Below are positions 27,501 to 35,188 of a stretch of DNA of 64,000 nt, piece by piece. How positions within the stretch are numbered: position 1 is the first letter of the stretch; every line of letters starts with the position of its first letter. The notes below the pieces were generated by a model. The model had not been told where the DNA came from, ran no database searches, and worked only from the letters and a program-made list of their open reading frames with translations. Origin of the DNA: Cryobacterium sp. SO2 (GTDB lineage: Bacteria > Actinomycetota > Actinomycetes > Actinomycetales > Microbacteriaceae); assembly GCF_026151165.2 (NCBI RefSeq), contig NZ_CP117849.1:248001-312000 (forward strand), read 5' to 3'. The translations under genes were made by a program, and so were the position numbers.

Positions 27501-28202
27501 AAGTACAACCCGGCGCGCACCTGGACGCCCCAGAACGCCGTGGGCATCGGCGGCGCCTACCTCTGCATCTACGGCATGGAGGGCCCTGGCGGCTACCAGT
27601 TCGTGGGCCGCACGGTGCCGATCTGGTCGACCCACTCGCAGCGCGGACCGTTCGCCGCGGGCGTGCCGTGGCTGCTCAAGTTCTTCGACCGCATCAGCTG
27701 GTACCCGGTACTGCCGGAGGAGCTGCTGGAGATGCGCGCCGAGATGAAGGCCGGCCGGCTGCCGATCCGGATCGAGGAGGGCGAGTTCTCGATGAAGGAG
27801 TACGAGGCCTTCCTCGCCGAGAACGCCGAGTCGATCGCGGACTTCCGTGCCCAGCAGGGCGAAGCCTTCGCGGCGGAGCGGGACGCCTGGGAAGAAGCGG
27901 GGGAGTTCGACCGTGACGACGCCGCGACGCTGGCCCCCGTGGTGGCCGCCGGCACCGTGCTCGTGCCGGAGGGCTGTGAGGGAGTCGAAGCGCCCTTCAC
28001 CGCGAGCGTGTTCAGGCTCGACGTGGCCGTGGGCGACACCGTCGCCGCCGGCCAGACCCTGGTCTCGCTCGAGGCCATGAAAATGGAGGCCCACGTCGTG
28101 GCGCCCTTCGACGGGCGAGTGGTGCGCATGGTGGCGGCCGCCGGCGACAGCGTCGCGCCCGGCTCGGTACTGGTGATCGTGGAGCGGAAGGATGCGGCAT
28201 GA
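24579..28202 (+). CDS. Biotin-dependent urea/guanidine carboxylase
   Basis: 1207 residues. Order: biotin carboxylase ATP-grasp domain (about 1-450, LLIANRGEIAVRIIRTAKA at the start, ATP loop KATAGGGGIGM); KipA/AHS2 carboxyltransferase half (about 460-790, GPMDDLSFRLGNAALGN); KipI/AHS1 half (about 800-1020); C-terminal biotin carrier with EAMKMEAH, the biotinylated Lys being K1168. It carboxylates urea to allophanate or guanidine to carboxyguanidine. With two DUF1989 genes beside it, guanidine is the more likely substrate; the sequence alone does not prove it. No hydrolase is fused, unlike yeast urea amidolyase. Confidence 0.93.
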   Translation: MSAAAAPFDTLLIANRGEIAVRIIRTAKAMGLRTVAVYSEADRGAAHVHQADTAVLLGPSPAGESYLRGDLIIAAALETGAGAIHPGYGFLSENADFARACQAAGIVFVGPTPEQLDLFGTKHTARDAATAAGGPLLAGTGLLDSLEHALAAAETIGYPVMLKATAGGGGIGMQACHDAAELAGSWENVTRIAGASFSSAGVFLERLVVGARHVEVQVFGDGLGTVVSIGDRDCSLQRRNQKVVEEAPAPDLPAHVRAGIADAARRLCASVDYRSAGTVEYIYDPVRQEAAFLEVNTRLQVEHPVTEAVYGIDLVEWMLRLALGDTAVVATPLVAAGFAVEARVYAENTDLGNLPSAGTITRVVHPDASSDPAARVDTWLEPGAEVSTHYDPLLSKVITHGATREAAWQALSDTLADVRVDGVATNLGMLRSIVVDPAVRAATHSTDTLAGIRNTSPRFEVVKSGLLCTIQDWPGRTGYWAVGIPPSGPMDDLSFRLGNAALGNAEGEAGLEITMQGPTLRFHTAATVMLTGAPTPLTVDGADLPQWTPVRVPAGALMAIGTPSIGMRSYLLVAGGLDVPLVLGSAATFDLGEMGGAAGRALRTGDIIALAGRMPETDPQAVAVRDRPVFTSEWRIAALEGPHAAPEFFTTADIEVFHSTRWAVHFNSARTGVRLVGPKPEWARNDGGEAGLHPSNIHDTPYAVGAVDYTGDLPILLGPDGPSLGGFTCPATVPSGQLWKLGQLRPGDTVEFVPVDDGQAHALRLDPTLAVTAGRAPTVDGGILRSLPATATSPAMTFRRSGDANLLVEYGEMVLDLASRMRVHALAAVLQQRWDDGELPGIIDLTPGIRSLQVHVNPDVLPLAELLDIVAAVEAGLPATSELTVPSRTVSLPLSWDDPATREAIERYMSGVRDDAPWCPWNIEFIRRVNGVASVDDVMRTVYEAEYLVLGLGDVYLGAPVATPLDPRHRLVTTKYNPARTWTPQNAVGIGGAYLCIYGMEGPGGYQFVGRTVPIWSTHSQRGPFAAGVPWLLKFFDRISWYPVLPEELLEMRAEMKAGRLPIRIEEGEFSMKEYEAFLAENAESIADFRAQQGEAFAAERDAWEEAGEFDRDDAATLAPVVAAGTVLVPEGCEGVEAPFTASVFRLDVAVGDTVAAGQTLVSLEAMKMEAHVVAPFDGRVVRMVAAAGDSVAPGSVLVIVERKDAA

Positions 28203-29977
28203 GCGGGTTGGTGACGGAGACGGGCGCGGCTGACGCGGTGTTGGATGCGGTTGCGGCCGCCTACGACCGCATCGCGGCCGCCGACCGCCCCGAGGTGTGG
28301 ATCCACCTGCGTCCCCGGGCCGACGTGCTCGCCGACGCGCAGGAGGTGGCGCGGCTGCTCGCCGACGGCGCCGACCTGCCCCTGGCCGGGCTGTTCTTCG
28401 CGGCCAAGGGCAACATCGATGTGCGCGGACTGGTCACCACAGCCGCCTGCCCGGCCTTCGGCCAGGTGGCCCAGACGGATGCGACCGCCGTGGCCCGGCT
28501 GCGCGCCGCGGGGGCCGTGTGCCTCGGTGCCACCAACCTCGACCAGTTCGCCACCGGCCTGGTGGGCACCCGCAGCCCCTACGGCGCTGTGCGGAACGCC
28601 TTCCGGCCGGACTACATCTCCGGCGGCTCGAGCAGCGGCTCCGCCGTTGCCGTGGCGCTCGGCCTGGTGGACTTCGCCCTGGGCACCGACACCGCGGGCT
28701 CCGGACGGGTCCCGGCCGCATTCCACGGCCTGGTGGGCATCAAGCCCACCCGCGGCCTGGTCTCGGCCGCCGGCGTCGTGCCGGCCTGCCGGTCGCTGGA
28801 CTGCGTGAGCGTGCTCGCCGCCGGCCTCGACCTGGCCGACCGGGTGCTGCAGGTGCTGGCCGGCTACGACGAACGCGACCCGCTGTCGCGGGTGGCTCCG
28901 GCCGGGTCCTCGGCCAGCACCGCAGCCGGCGCGCGCATCGGTATCCCGCGCCCCGGCCAGCTCGGCGAGCTCGCCCCCGGCTGGGCCGACGCCTTCGAGG
29001 CCGTCGTTGCGCGGCTGCGCACCGACGGCGCCGACCTCGTCGAGGTCGACATCGAGCCGTTCCTGCGCACCGCGCGGATGCTCTACGAGGGCGCGTTCGT
29101 GGCCGAGCGCTACGCCGCGGTCGGCGCGTTCGTCGACGCGCATCCGGATGAGGTCGACCCCGTCGTCGGCGCCATCGTGACCGCAGCGCGGGAGGTGCCG
29201 GCGTACCGCCTGTTCAGCGATCAGGAGGCCCTCGACGCCGAACGCGTCCTGAGCCGGCAGGTCTTCACGACCATCGACGCTCTGCTGCTGCCCACCACCG
29301 TTGAGCACCCCACCCTGGCCGAGGTCGCCGCGGAGCCGTTCGCGGTGAACGGCCGGCTCGGCCGGTTCACCAACTTCGCCAACCTGCTCGACCTGGCCGC
29401 CGTCGCGGTGCCGGGCGGCATGGTCGGCGAGACCCACTTCGGCGTGCAGCTGGTGGGCCCGGCGTTCACGGATGCGCGTCTGTCCGCCCTCGCCCGCCGC
29501 ATCGTCGGCACCGACCCGGCCGGCCTGCCCGCGCCCGCGACACCCGCGCCCGCGACACCCGCGGCCGGGGGCGCACAGGCCGGCGAGATCGTGCTCGCGG
29601 TGGCCGGCGCGCACCTCTCCGGGCAGCCGCTCAACCACCAGCTCACCACGCTGAACGGCCGGCTGCTCGCCACCACGACCACCTCGGCCGACTACAGGCT
29701 CTACGCCCTCGACACCGTGCCGCCCAAGCCCGGCCTGGTACGGGTGGCCGAGGGCGCAGGGGCGCCGATCGAGGTCGAACTCTGGGCACTGGGAGAGGCG
29801 GCCTTCGGCCGGTTCGTGGCGGCCCTGCCGCAGCCCATGGCCATCGGCCGGCTGCTCCTGGCCGACGGCAGCCAGGTCGAGGGGTTCCTCTGCGAGCCGA
29901 TCGCCACCCACGCCGCCGCCGACATCACCGCCACCGGAGGCTGGCGGGCCCACCTCGCCCGCCCGTCCCGTCCCTGA
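28199..29977 (+). CDS. atzF: Allophanate hydrolase
   Basis: 592 residues, cytoplasmic. N-terminal amidase-signature domain (1-450) with the Ser-Ser-Lys triad: K70 in FFAAKGNID, the Ser cluster GGSSSG at 142-147 and nucleophile S168 in DTAGSGR. The C-terminal ~130 residues form the allophanate hydrolase C-domain (LNHQLTTLNGRLL). A short repeated Pro/Ala linker joins them. It splits allophanate into ammonia and CO2, completing the pathway. ATG overlaps the carboxylase stop. Confidence 0.93.
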   Translation: MSGLVTETGAADAVLDAVAAAYDRIAAADRPEVWIHLRPRADVLADAQEVARLLADGADLPLAGLFFAAKGNIDVRGLVTTAACPAFGQVAQTDATAVARLRAAGAVCLGATNLDQFATGLVGTRSPYGAVRNAFRPDYISGGSSSGSAVAVALGLVDFALGTDTAGSGRVPAAFHGLVGIKPTRGLVSAAGVVPACRSLDCVSVLAAGLDLADRVLQVLAGYDERDPLSRVAPAGSSASTAAGARIGIPRPGQLGELAPGWADAFEAVVARLRTDGADLVEVDIEPFLRTARMLYEGAFVAERYAAVGAFVDAHPDEVDPVVGAIVTAAREVPAYRLFSDQEALDAERVLSRQVFTTIDALLLPTTVEHPTLAEVAAEPFAVNGRLGRFTNFANLLDLAAVAVPGGMVGETHFGVQLVGPAFTDARLSALARRIVGTDPAGLPAPATPAPATPAAGGAQAGEIVLAVAGAHLSGQPLNHQLTTLNGRLLATTTTSADYRLYALDTVPPKPGLVRVAEGAGAPIEVELWALGEAAFGRFVAALPQPMAIGRLLLADGSQVEGFLCEPIATHAAADITATGGWRAHLARPSRP

Positions 29978-30006
29978 CCCGCGGCCTGACTCGCCCAGCC
30001 GCCGGC

Positions 30007-30072
30007 AACTGTGCCCCGTGCGGACAATTGCGCCCGGCACACCGGGCGCAATTGTCCGGAACGGGAACAGTT
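30007..30072. repeat. Palindromic intergenic repeat, family B copy 2
   Basis: 66 bases from AACTGT to ACAGTT. The inner stem is perfect: GGACAATTGCGCCCGG (30022-30037) and CCGGGCGCAATTGTCC (30042-30057), loop CACA. Thirty bases after the allophanate hydrolase stop. Confidence 0.85.
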
Positions 30073-30141
30073 GCGGCGCGCGAGCGGGTACCGTTGCAAC
30101 GTCCCGTCACGTCGTGTCGGACAGGCCCTCAGGAGTGCAGC

Positions 30142-30456
30142 ATGACCGGCAAGTCCTCGTCCGCCCGGCCGACACCGGCCACCACCGCGCCGGTGCGCCC
30201 GCGCGCCGACTCGCTCGCCCTCTGGGCCATGATCGTGGGCATCGTCGCGTTCCTCGGCGGCTGGCTGCCGGTGCTGGGCTTCATCCTCGGCGCCGCCGGT
30301 GTGATCCTCGGCGTGCTGGCCAAGCGGCGCTCCAACCGGCCGGAACTCGGCCTGACCGGCCTGATCCTCTCGACCATGGCGGTGCTGACCAACATCGTGA
30401 TCGACGTGATCGTGGTGGTCTCGATCGTGACCCAGTTCAACAACCTGCCCGCGTAG
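30142..30456 (+). CDS. DUF4190-like small membrane protein
   Basis: 104 residues. A Thr/Ser/Pro-rich cytoplasmic N-terminus (~28 residues) is followed by two membrane helices: LALWAMIVGIVAFLGGWLPV with its continuation FILGAAGVILGVLA, and LTGLILSTMAVLTNIVIDV. The KRRSNRPELG loop between them is typical of DUF4190 proteins. Function unknown. Start ATG at 30142 follows AGGAG. Family B palindromes flank the gene on both sides. Confidence 0.75.
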   Translation: MTGKSSSARPTPATTAPVRPRADSLALWAMIVGIVAFLGGWLPVLGFILGAAGVILGVLAKRRSNRPELGLTGLILSTMAVLTNIVIDVIVVVSIVTQFNNLPA

Positions 30457-30495
30457 CGCAGCCCGCGCCGACTGGCCCGCGCCCAGGCATCCGCT

Positions 30496-30561
30496 GACTG
30501 TTGCCGAAGCGGACAACTGCGCCCGGTGCGCCGGACGCACTTGTCCGGAGCGGGAACGGTT
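30496..30561. repeat. Palindromic intergenic repeat, family B copy 3
   Basis: 66 bases from GACTGTTGCC to GGGAACGGTT, with inner pairing GCGGACAA/TTGTCCGG-type arms around CCCGG and CCGG. The outermost pair has changed in a compensated way relative to the other copies (A to G on one side). It lies between a convergent gene pair, 10 bases from the menF stop. Confidence 0.8.
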
Positions 30562-30571
30562 GCGGCGCGAG

Positions 30572-31804
30572 TTAGGCGAAGGCCTCGACTATGGGGCGAA
30601 ACTTCATCTTCGTTTCGGCCAGCTCTCGGTCCGGCTCCGAGTCCAGCACGATGCCGCAGCCGGCGTACGCGGTGACGTCGCCCGCCGGGGAGACCTGCGC
30701 GCAGCGCAGCGCGATGGCCCATTCGCCGTCGCCGTCGGCGCCGACCCAGCCCACCGGGCCGGCGTAGCGGCCGCGGTCGAACGGCTCCAACTCGCGGATG
30801 AGCGCGAGAGCGTCCTGAGTGGGCGTTCCGGCCACGGCCGCGGTGGGATGCATCGCCGCAATGAGGTCGAGCGAGGTGGACCCGTCGCTCAGGGTGCCCT
30901 CGACATCGGTGGCCAGATGCCAGAGGTTGGGCAGCTTGACCGTGAACGGGATCTCGCTCGTGGTGAGCACCGAGGTGTGCGGACGCAGCGCAGCCAGCAC
31001 GCTCTGCACGGCGAACTCGTGTTCGTCGCCGTCCTTGCTCGAGGTGGCCAACGCGAGCGCGGCCTCGATGTCGGCCGCGGCATCCGCCCCGCGGGAGATG
31101 GTGCCGGCGAGCACCCGGGCGTTGACCTCGTTGTGGTCGGCACGGATGAGGGTCTCCGGGCTGGACCCGACCAGGCCGTCGACGGCGTAGGTCCAGCAGT
31201 CCGGGTAGCCCAGCGCGAGCTCGGTCAGCAAGCGGCGCAGGTCGGATTCGGCCGGCAGGTGGCCGACGAGGTCGCGGGCCAGCACTACCTTGCTCACCTC
31301 GAGCGCGCCGATGCGCTCGACGGCGGTGGCCACGGCCTCCCGGTAGCCGGCCGGCTTCAGCGCGCCGGGCAGCAGCGCGATGCGGTACTCGTCGCCGAGC
31401 GGGCGCAAAGCCAGCGGGATCTCCGGGGCGGCCTGGCCGGTGGGCCAGATGCGGGTGACCCAGCACTGGCCGTCTTCGCGGCCCACGATCACCTCAGGCA
31501 CGATCAGCACGCTGGTCTGGCTGGAGGAGTCGTCGAAGGCGAAGGTGCCGAACGCCAGCAGACCGGTTCCCGTGCGCGCCAACGGGTCCGTCACGGTGGC
31601 GGCCGCAACGACCTCGCTCCACGCGGCGGCGGCATCCGTCATGCGGGTGGGGCCGGAGAACTCGAGACGCAGAGCCGTGCCGATGCCGGCGAGGCCCTGG
31701 TTGCGGCGCATCCAGAGCAGCGGCTTGCGCTCGTCGAGCAGCAGGACCAGTTGGCGAATGTCGGCAATCGGGGAGGTCTCAACCGTTAGAGCAGGCGCAT
31801 TCAC
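30572..31804 (-). CDS. menF: Isochorismate synthase
   Basis: 410-residue chorismate-binding enzyme that converts chorismate to isochorismate for MenD. Conserved motifs are SKVVLARDL, the substrate region IAAMHPTAAVAGTP and the C-terminal YAGPVGWVGADGDGEW. An siderophore role (EntC-type) is formally possible, but the neighbouring menG and other men genes favour menaquinone. GTG start; divergent from menG by 74 bases. Confidence 0.88.
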   Translation of the reverse strand: MNAPALTVETSPIADIRQLVLLLDERKPLLWMRRNQGLAGIGTALRLEFSGPTRMTDAAAAWSEVVAAATVTDPLARTGTGLLAFGTFAFDDSSSQTSVLIVPEVIVGREDGQCWVTRIWPTGQAAPEIPLALRPLGDEYRIALLPGALKPAGYREAVATAVERIGALEVSKVVLARDLVGHLPAESDLRRLLTELALGYPDCWTYAVDGLVGSSPETLIRADHNEVNARVLAGTISRGADAAADIEAALALATSSKDGDEHEFAVQSVLAALRPHTSVLTTSEIPFTVKLPNLWHLATDVEGTLSDGSTSLDLIAAMHPTAAVAGTPTQDALALIRELEPFDRGRYAGPVGWVGADGDGEWAIALRCAQVSPAGDVTAYAGCGIVLDSEPDRELAETKMKFRPIVEAFA

Positions 31805-31866
31805 TCGTCTACCCTACGCCCGCGCTCGTTGATACCCGGTCGCGCCGCAGTGCGGGCGCCGCAATC

Positions 31867-31878
31867 TAGACTGGACCG
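31867..31878 (+). promoter_or_regulatory. Leaderless-type -10 box before menG
   Basis: TAGACT at 31867-31872, six bases, then GTG at 31879. Confidence 0.55.
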
Positions 31879-32604
31879 GTGAGTAGAGCAGATCTTAATA
31901 AGCAGCCAGCACAGGTCGCAGCCATGTTCGATCTGGTCTCGACGCACTACGACCGCACCAACGCGGTGCTCTCCGTGGGCAACGCCTCCCTGTGGCGCGT
32001 CGCGACCACCCGGGCGGTGAACCCGAAGGCCGGCGAGCGGATCCTGGACATCGCGGCGGGCACGGGCACCTCGAGTGTTGCCCTCGCGCACACCGGCGCG
32101 CATGTCGTGGCCGCGGACTTCTCCGAGGGCATGATCAACGTGGGACGCGAGCGCCACGGCGACAACCCCAACGTTGAGTTCGTGCAGGCGGATGCCACCA
32201 AGCTGCCGTTCAAGGACGGCGAGTTCGACGCCGTGACCATCTCCTTCGGCCTGCGCAACGTGGTGGAGCCCAAGAAGGCGCTCGCCGAGTTCTACCGGGT
32301 GACCAAGCCCGGCGGCCGCGTGGTCATCTGTGAGTTCTCCACCCCGCCGTTCACGCCCATCCGGGTGGGCTATTTCGCCTACCTCAACCACGTGATGCCG
32401 CGCATAGTGAAGCTGGCCTCCTCCAACGCCGAGGCCTACGACTACCTGGGCGAGTCCATCGCCGCGTGGCCGAATCAGCCCACCCTCAGTGCCTGGTTGC
32501 GCGACGCCGGATACGATGCCGTCGCGTACCGCAACCTGAGTCTCGGTATCGTGGCTCTGCACCGCGGAATCAAGACCGCAGACGCCCCCGCTGCAACTTC
32601 CTGA
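31879..32604 (+). CDS. menG: Demethylmenaquinone methyltransferase
   Basis: 241-residue UbiE/MenG SAM-dependent methyltransferase, last step of menaquinone synthesis. The SAM motif is ILDIAAGTGTSS; UbiE signatures are MFDLVSTHYDRTNAVLSVG near the start and FGLRNVVEPKKALAEFYRV. It lies directly before the polyprenyl synthase that makes the menaquinone tail. Confidence 0.94.
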   Translation: MSRADLNKQPAQVAAMFDLVSTHYDRTNAVLSVGNASLWRVATTRAVNPKAGERILDIAAGTGTSSVALAHTGAHVVAADFSEGMINVGRERHGDNPNVEFVQADATKLPFKDGEFDAVTISFGLRNVVEPKKALAEFYRVTKPGGRVVICEFSTPPFTPIRVGYFAYLNHVMPRIVKLASSNAEAYDYLGESIAAWPNQPTLSAWLRDAGYDAVAYRNLSLGIVALHRGIKTADAPAATS

Positions 32605-32623
32605 AACTCCCAGATCCGATCGT

Positions 32624-32635
32624 TAGGCTGACAGA
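32624..32635 (+). promoter_or_regulatory. Leaderless-type -10 box before the polyprenyl synthase
   Basis: TAGGCT at 32624-32629, six bases, then GTG at 32636. Confidence 0.55.
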
Positions 32636-33706
32636 GTGAAATTGACCGCCCCCGTGGCCCGCCGGAGCCCGTCGGTAACGTCGCAGCTGGGCCTGAGCGA
32701 TCGAATCTTCTCCACCGCGGCCGACCGCGGCCTGGCCGCGAGCCTTGACAGCGGCCTGGAGCAGGTGACGAAGACCCTGCTCGGCGAACTCGTCTTCGCC
32801 GACGAGATCGCCGCCGTCACCAGCCGGTACCTGCTCGACGCCGGCGGCAAGCGTGTGCGCCCGATGCTCGCCCTGCTCACCTCGCACCTCGGTGACGGCA
32901 CTGTCCCCGATGTCATCCGCGCGGCAGCCGCCATCGAGATCACCCACCTCGCCTCGCTGTACCACGACGACGTGATGGACGACGCCGAGAAGCGCCGCGG
33001 GGTGCCCAGCGCCCAGGTGGTCTGGGGCAACTCCATCGCCATCCTGGCCGGCGACCTGCTCTTCTCCCGCGCCAACCAGCTGATGGGCCGGCTCGGCGAA
33101 CGCGCCGTACGCCTGCAGGGCGACACCTTCGAGCGTCTGGTGCTCGGCCAGCTGCACGAGACCGTCGGCCCCAAGGACGGCGAAGACCCCGTCGAGCACT
33201 ACATCCAGGTGCTCGCCGACAAGACCGGCTCCCTGATCGCCGCCGCCGCGCAGGCCGGCATCATCTTCTCCAACGCGCCCACCGAGTTCGAGGAGCCCGT
33301 CGTGCTCTTCGGCGAGCGGATCGGCGTGGCCTTCCAGCTCATCGACGACGTGCTCGACCTCTCCCCGCAGCCCAAGGAGACCGGCAAGGTGCCCGGCACC
33401 GACCTGCGCGCCGGCGTGGCCACCCTGCCGCTGCTGCGGCTGCGCGAGCGGGCCGCAACGGATGCGCGCGCCGCCTCGCTCGTTGGCCGCCTCGAGGCCG
33501 ATGTGATGAAGAGCCAGGGCGTCGCCACCGAGGCCGCCGACGCCGCCATCACGGCGCTGCGCGAACACGATGTGACCACCCAGACCCTCGCGGAGGCCCA
33601 CGGATGGGCCCGTGATGCCGTTGCCGCCCTTGCCCCCCTGCCGAACGGCTCGGTCAAGAAGGCGCTCACCCGTTTCGCCGAGACCATCGTCGAGCGATCC
33701 AGCTAG
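32636..33706 (+). CDS. Long-chain polyprenyl diphosphate synthase
   Basis: 356-residue trans-prenyltransferase. The first Asp-rich motif is YHDDVMDDAEKRRG and the second is FQLIDDVLDLS. In this position after menG it most likely makes the side chain of menaquinone; chain length cannot be read reliably. GTG start. The reductase gene follows 10 bases later with an AGAAAGG site, so both may be co-transcribed. Confidence 0.9.
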   Translation: MKLTAPVARRSPSVTSQLGLSDRIFSTAADRGLAASLDSGLEQVTKTLLGELVFADEIAAVTSRYLLDAGGKRVRPMLALLTSHLGDGTVPDVIRAAAAIEITHLASLYHDDVMDDAEKRRGVPSAQVVWGNSIAILAGDLLFSRANQLMGRLGERAVRLQGDTFERLVLGQLHETVGPKDGEDPVEHYIQVLADKTGSLIAAAAQAGIIFSNAPTEFEEPVVLFGERIGVAFQLIDDVLDLSPQPKETGKVPGTDLRAGVATLPLLRLRERAATDARAASLVGRLEADVMKSQGVATEAADAAITALREHDVTTQTLAEAHGWARDAVAALAPLPNGSVKKALTRFAETIVERSS

Positions 33707-33716
33707 AAAGGCTTCC

Positions 33717-35114
33717 ATGACCAAGTTGCGATTGGCCATAGTCGGTGCGGGCCCCGCCGGCATCTACGCCGCAGACATCCTCCTCAAGGCGGAGCGGAAC
33801 TTCGACGTGTCGATCGACCTGTTCGATCACCTGCCTGCCCCGTACGGACTGGTGCGATACGGCGTGGCCCCTGACCACCCCCGCATCAAGGGCATCATCA
33901 ACGCGCTCCGCGATGTGCTCGACCGTGGCGACATCCGCCTGTTCGGCAACGTGCGCTACGGCACCGACATCACCCTGGACGACCTCAAGAAGCACTACAA
34001 CGCGGTGATCTTCGCCACCGGCGCCGTGCACGACGCCGACCTGGCCATCCCCGGCATCGAACTGGAGGGCTCCTACGGCGCCGCCCGCTTCGTGAGCTGG
34101 TTCGACGGCCACCCCGACGTGCCCCGCACCTGGCCGCTCGAGGCCGCCTCCGTGGCCGTGATCGGCAACGGCAACGTCGCCCTCGACGTCTCCCGGATGC
34201 TCGCCAAGCACGCAGACGACCTGCTGCCCACCGAGATCCCGGCGAACGTCTACGAGGGCCTCAAGGCCTCCCCGGTCACCGACGTGCACGTGTTCGGCCG
34301 CCGCGGCCCCACCTCGGTGAAGTTCACCCCGCTGGAACTGCGCGAGCTCGGCGAACTGAACGACGTGGACATCATCGTGCACGACGAGGACTTCGACTAC
34401 GACGACGCGGCCCGCGCGGCCGTGGCCAGCAACAAGCAGGTCTTCGTGATCGACAAGGTGCTCAACCAGTGGCGGAAGCGCGAGACCGGCACCGCCTCGC
34501 GCCGGCTGCACCTGCACTTCTTCGCCCGCCCGGTGGAGGTCACCGACGACGGCAACGGCCACGTCGGCGGCTTCAGGTACGAGCGCACCGCACCGGATGG
34601 CCAGGGCGGCGTCGTGGGCACCGGCGAGATCCGCGAGGTGCCGATCCAGGCCATCTACCGGGCCGTCGGCTACTACGGCTCCTCACTGCCGGGCATCCCG
34701 TTCGACAAGAAGCGCGGCGTGATCCCCAACCGCGAGGGCCAGGTGCTCTGGAAGGGCGAGCCCGGCTTCGAGTCCAGCACCGCCAGCCAGCAGATGTACG
34801 GCGTCTACGCCACCGGCTGGATCAAACGCGGACCGGTGGGCCTGATCGGGCACACCAAGTCCGACGCGATGGAGACCGTGCGGCACCTGATCAACGACGT
34901 CGGCAACTGGTGGCGCCCGGAGTCGCCCGCCGAGGACAGCATCGTGCAGCTGCTCGACGAACGCGGCGTGGCCTACACGAACCTCGACGGCTGGCACCGC
35001 CTCGACCAGCACGAGCTGGCGCTCGGCGCCGAGCAGGGCCGCACCCGCGTGAAGGTCGTCCCCCGCCACGAAATGGTCGAGGTCTCTCGCGCCCAGGTTC
35101 CCGCCGAGCTGTAA
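33717..35114 (+). CDS. FprA-like NADPH:ferredoxin oxidoreductase
   Basis: 465 residues of the adrenodoxin reductase family. FAD-binding motif AIVGAGPAGIYAADILL at the N-terminus and NADP-binding GNGNVALDVSRML near residue 160; the C-terminal GWIKRGPVGLIGHTKSDA is characteristic. It passes electrons between NADPH and ferredoxin. ATG at 33717 is preceded by GAAAGG; a longer reading overlaps the previous gene and was rejected. Confidence 0.92.
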   Translation: MTKLRLAIVGAGPAGIYAADILLKAERNFDVSIDLFDHLPAPYGLVRYGVAPDHPRIKGIINALRDVLDRGDIRLFGNVRYGTDITLDDLKKHYNAVIFATGAVHDADLAIPGIELEGSYGAARFVSWFDGHPDVPRTWPLEAASVAVIGNGNVALDVSRMLAKHADDLLPTEIPANVYEGLKASPVTDVHVFGRRGPTSVKFTPLELRELGELNDVDIIVHDEDFDYDDAARAAVASNKQVFVIDKVLNQWRKRETGTASRRLHLHFFARPVEVTDDGNGHVGGFRYERTAPDGQGGVVGTGEIREVPIQAIYRAVGYYGSSLPGIPFDKKRGVIPNREGQVLWKGEPGFESSTASQQMYGVYATGWIKRGPVGLIGHTKSDAMETVRHLINDVGNWWRPESPAEDSIVQLLDERGVAYTNLDGWHRLDQHELALGAEQGRTRVKVVPRHEMVEVSRAQVPAEL

Positions 35115-35129
35115 CCCATCCCTCCTCCC

Positions 35130-35188
35130 GCGAGCCGTGAGTTGAACCCCGAAAATAACGAGTTTTCGGGGTCAAGCTCACGGCTCGC
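35130..35188. repeat. Palindromic intergenic repeat, family A copy 2
   Basis: Outer arms GCGAGCCGTGAG (35130-35141) and CTCACGGCTCGC (35177-35188); inner arms ACCCCGAAAA (35146-35155) and TTTTCGGGGT (35163-35172). Unlike copies 1 and 3 it lies between two genes on the same strand and enters the reading frame of the next gene. Confidence 0.82.

Noticed and set aside
24279..28094. 1271-codon open frame antisense to the carboxylase
   Set aside because: It is a shadow of a high-GC gene: strongly Gly/His/Arg-biased translation, no domain, while the forward frame has complete biotin carboxylase and biotin carrier motifs.
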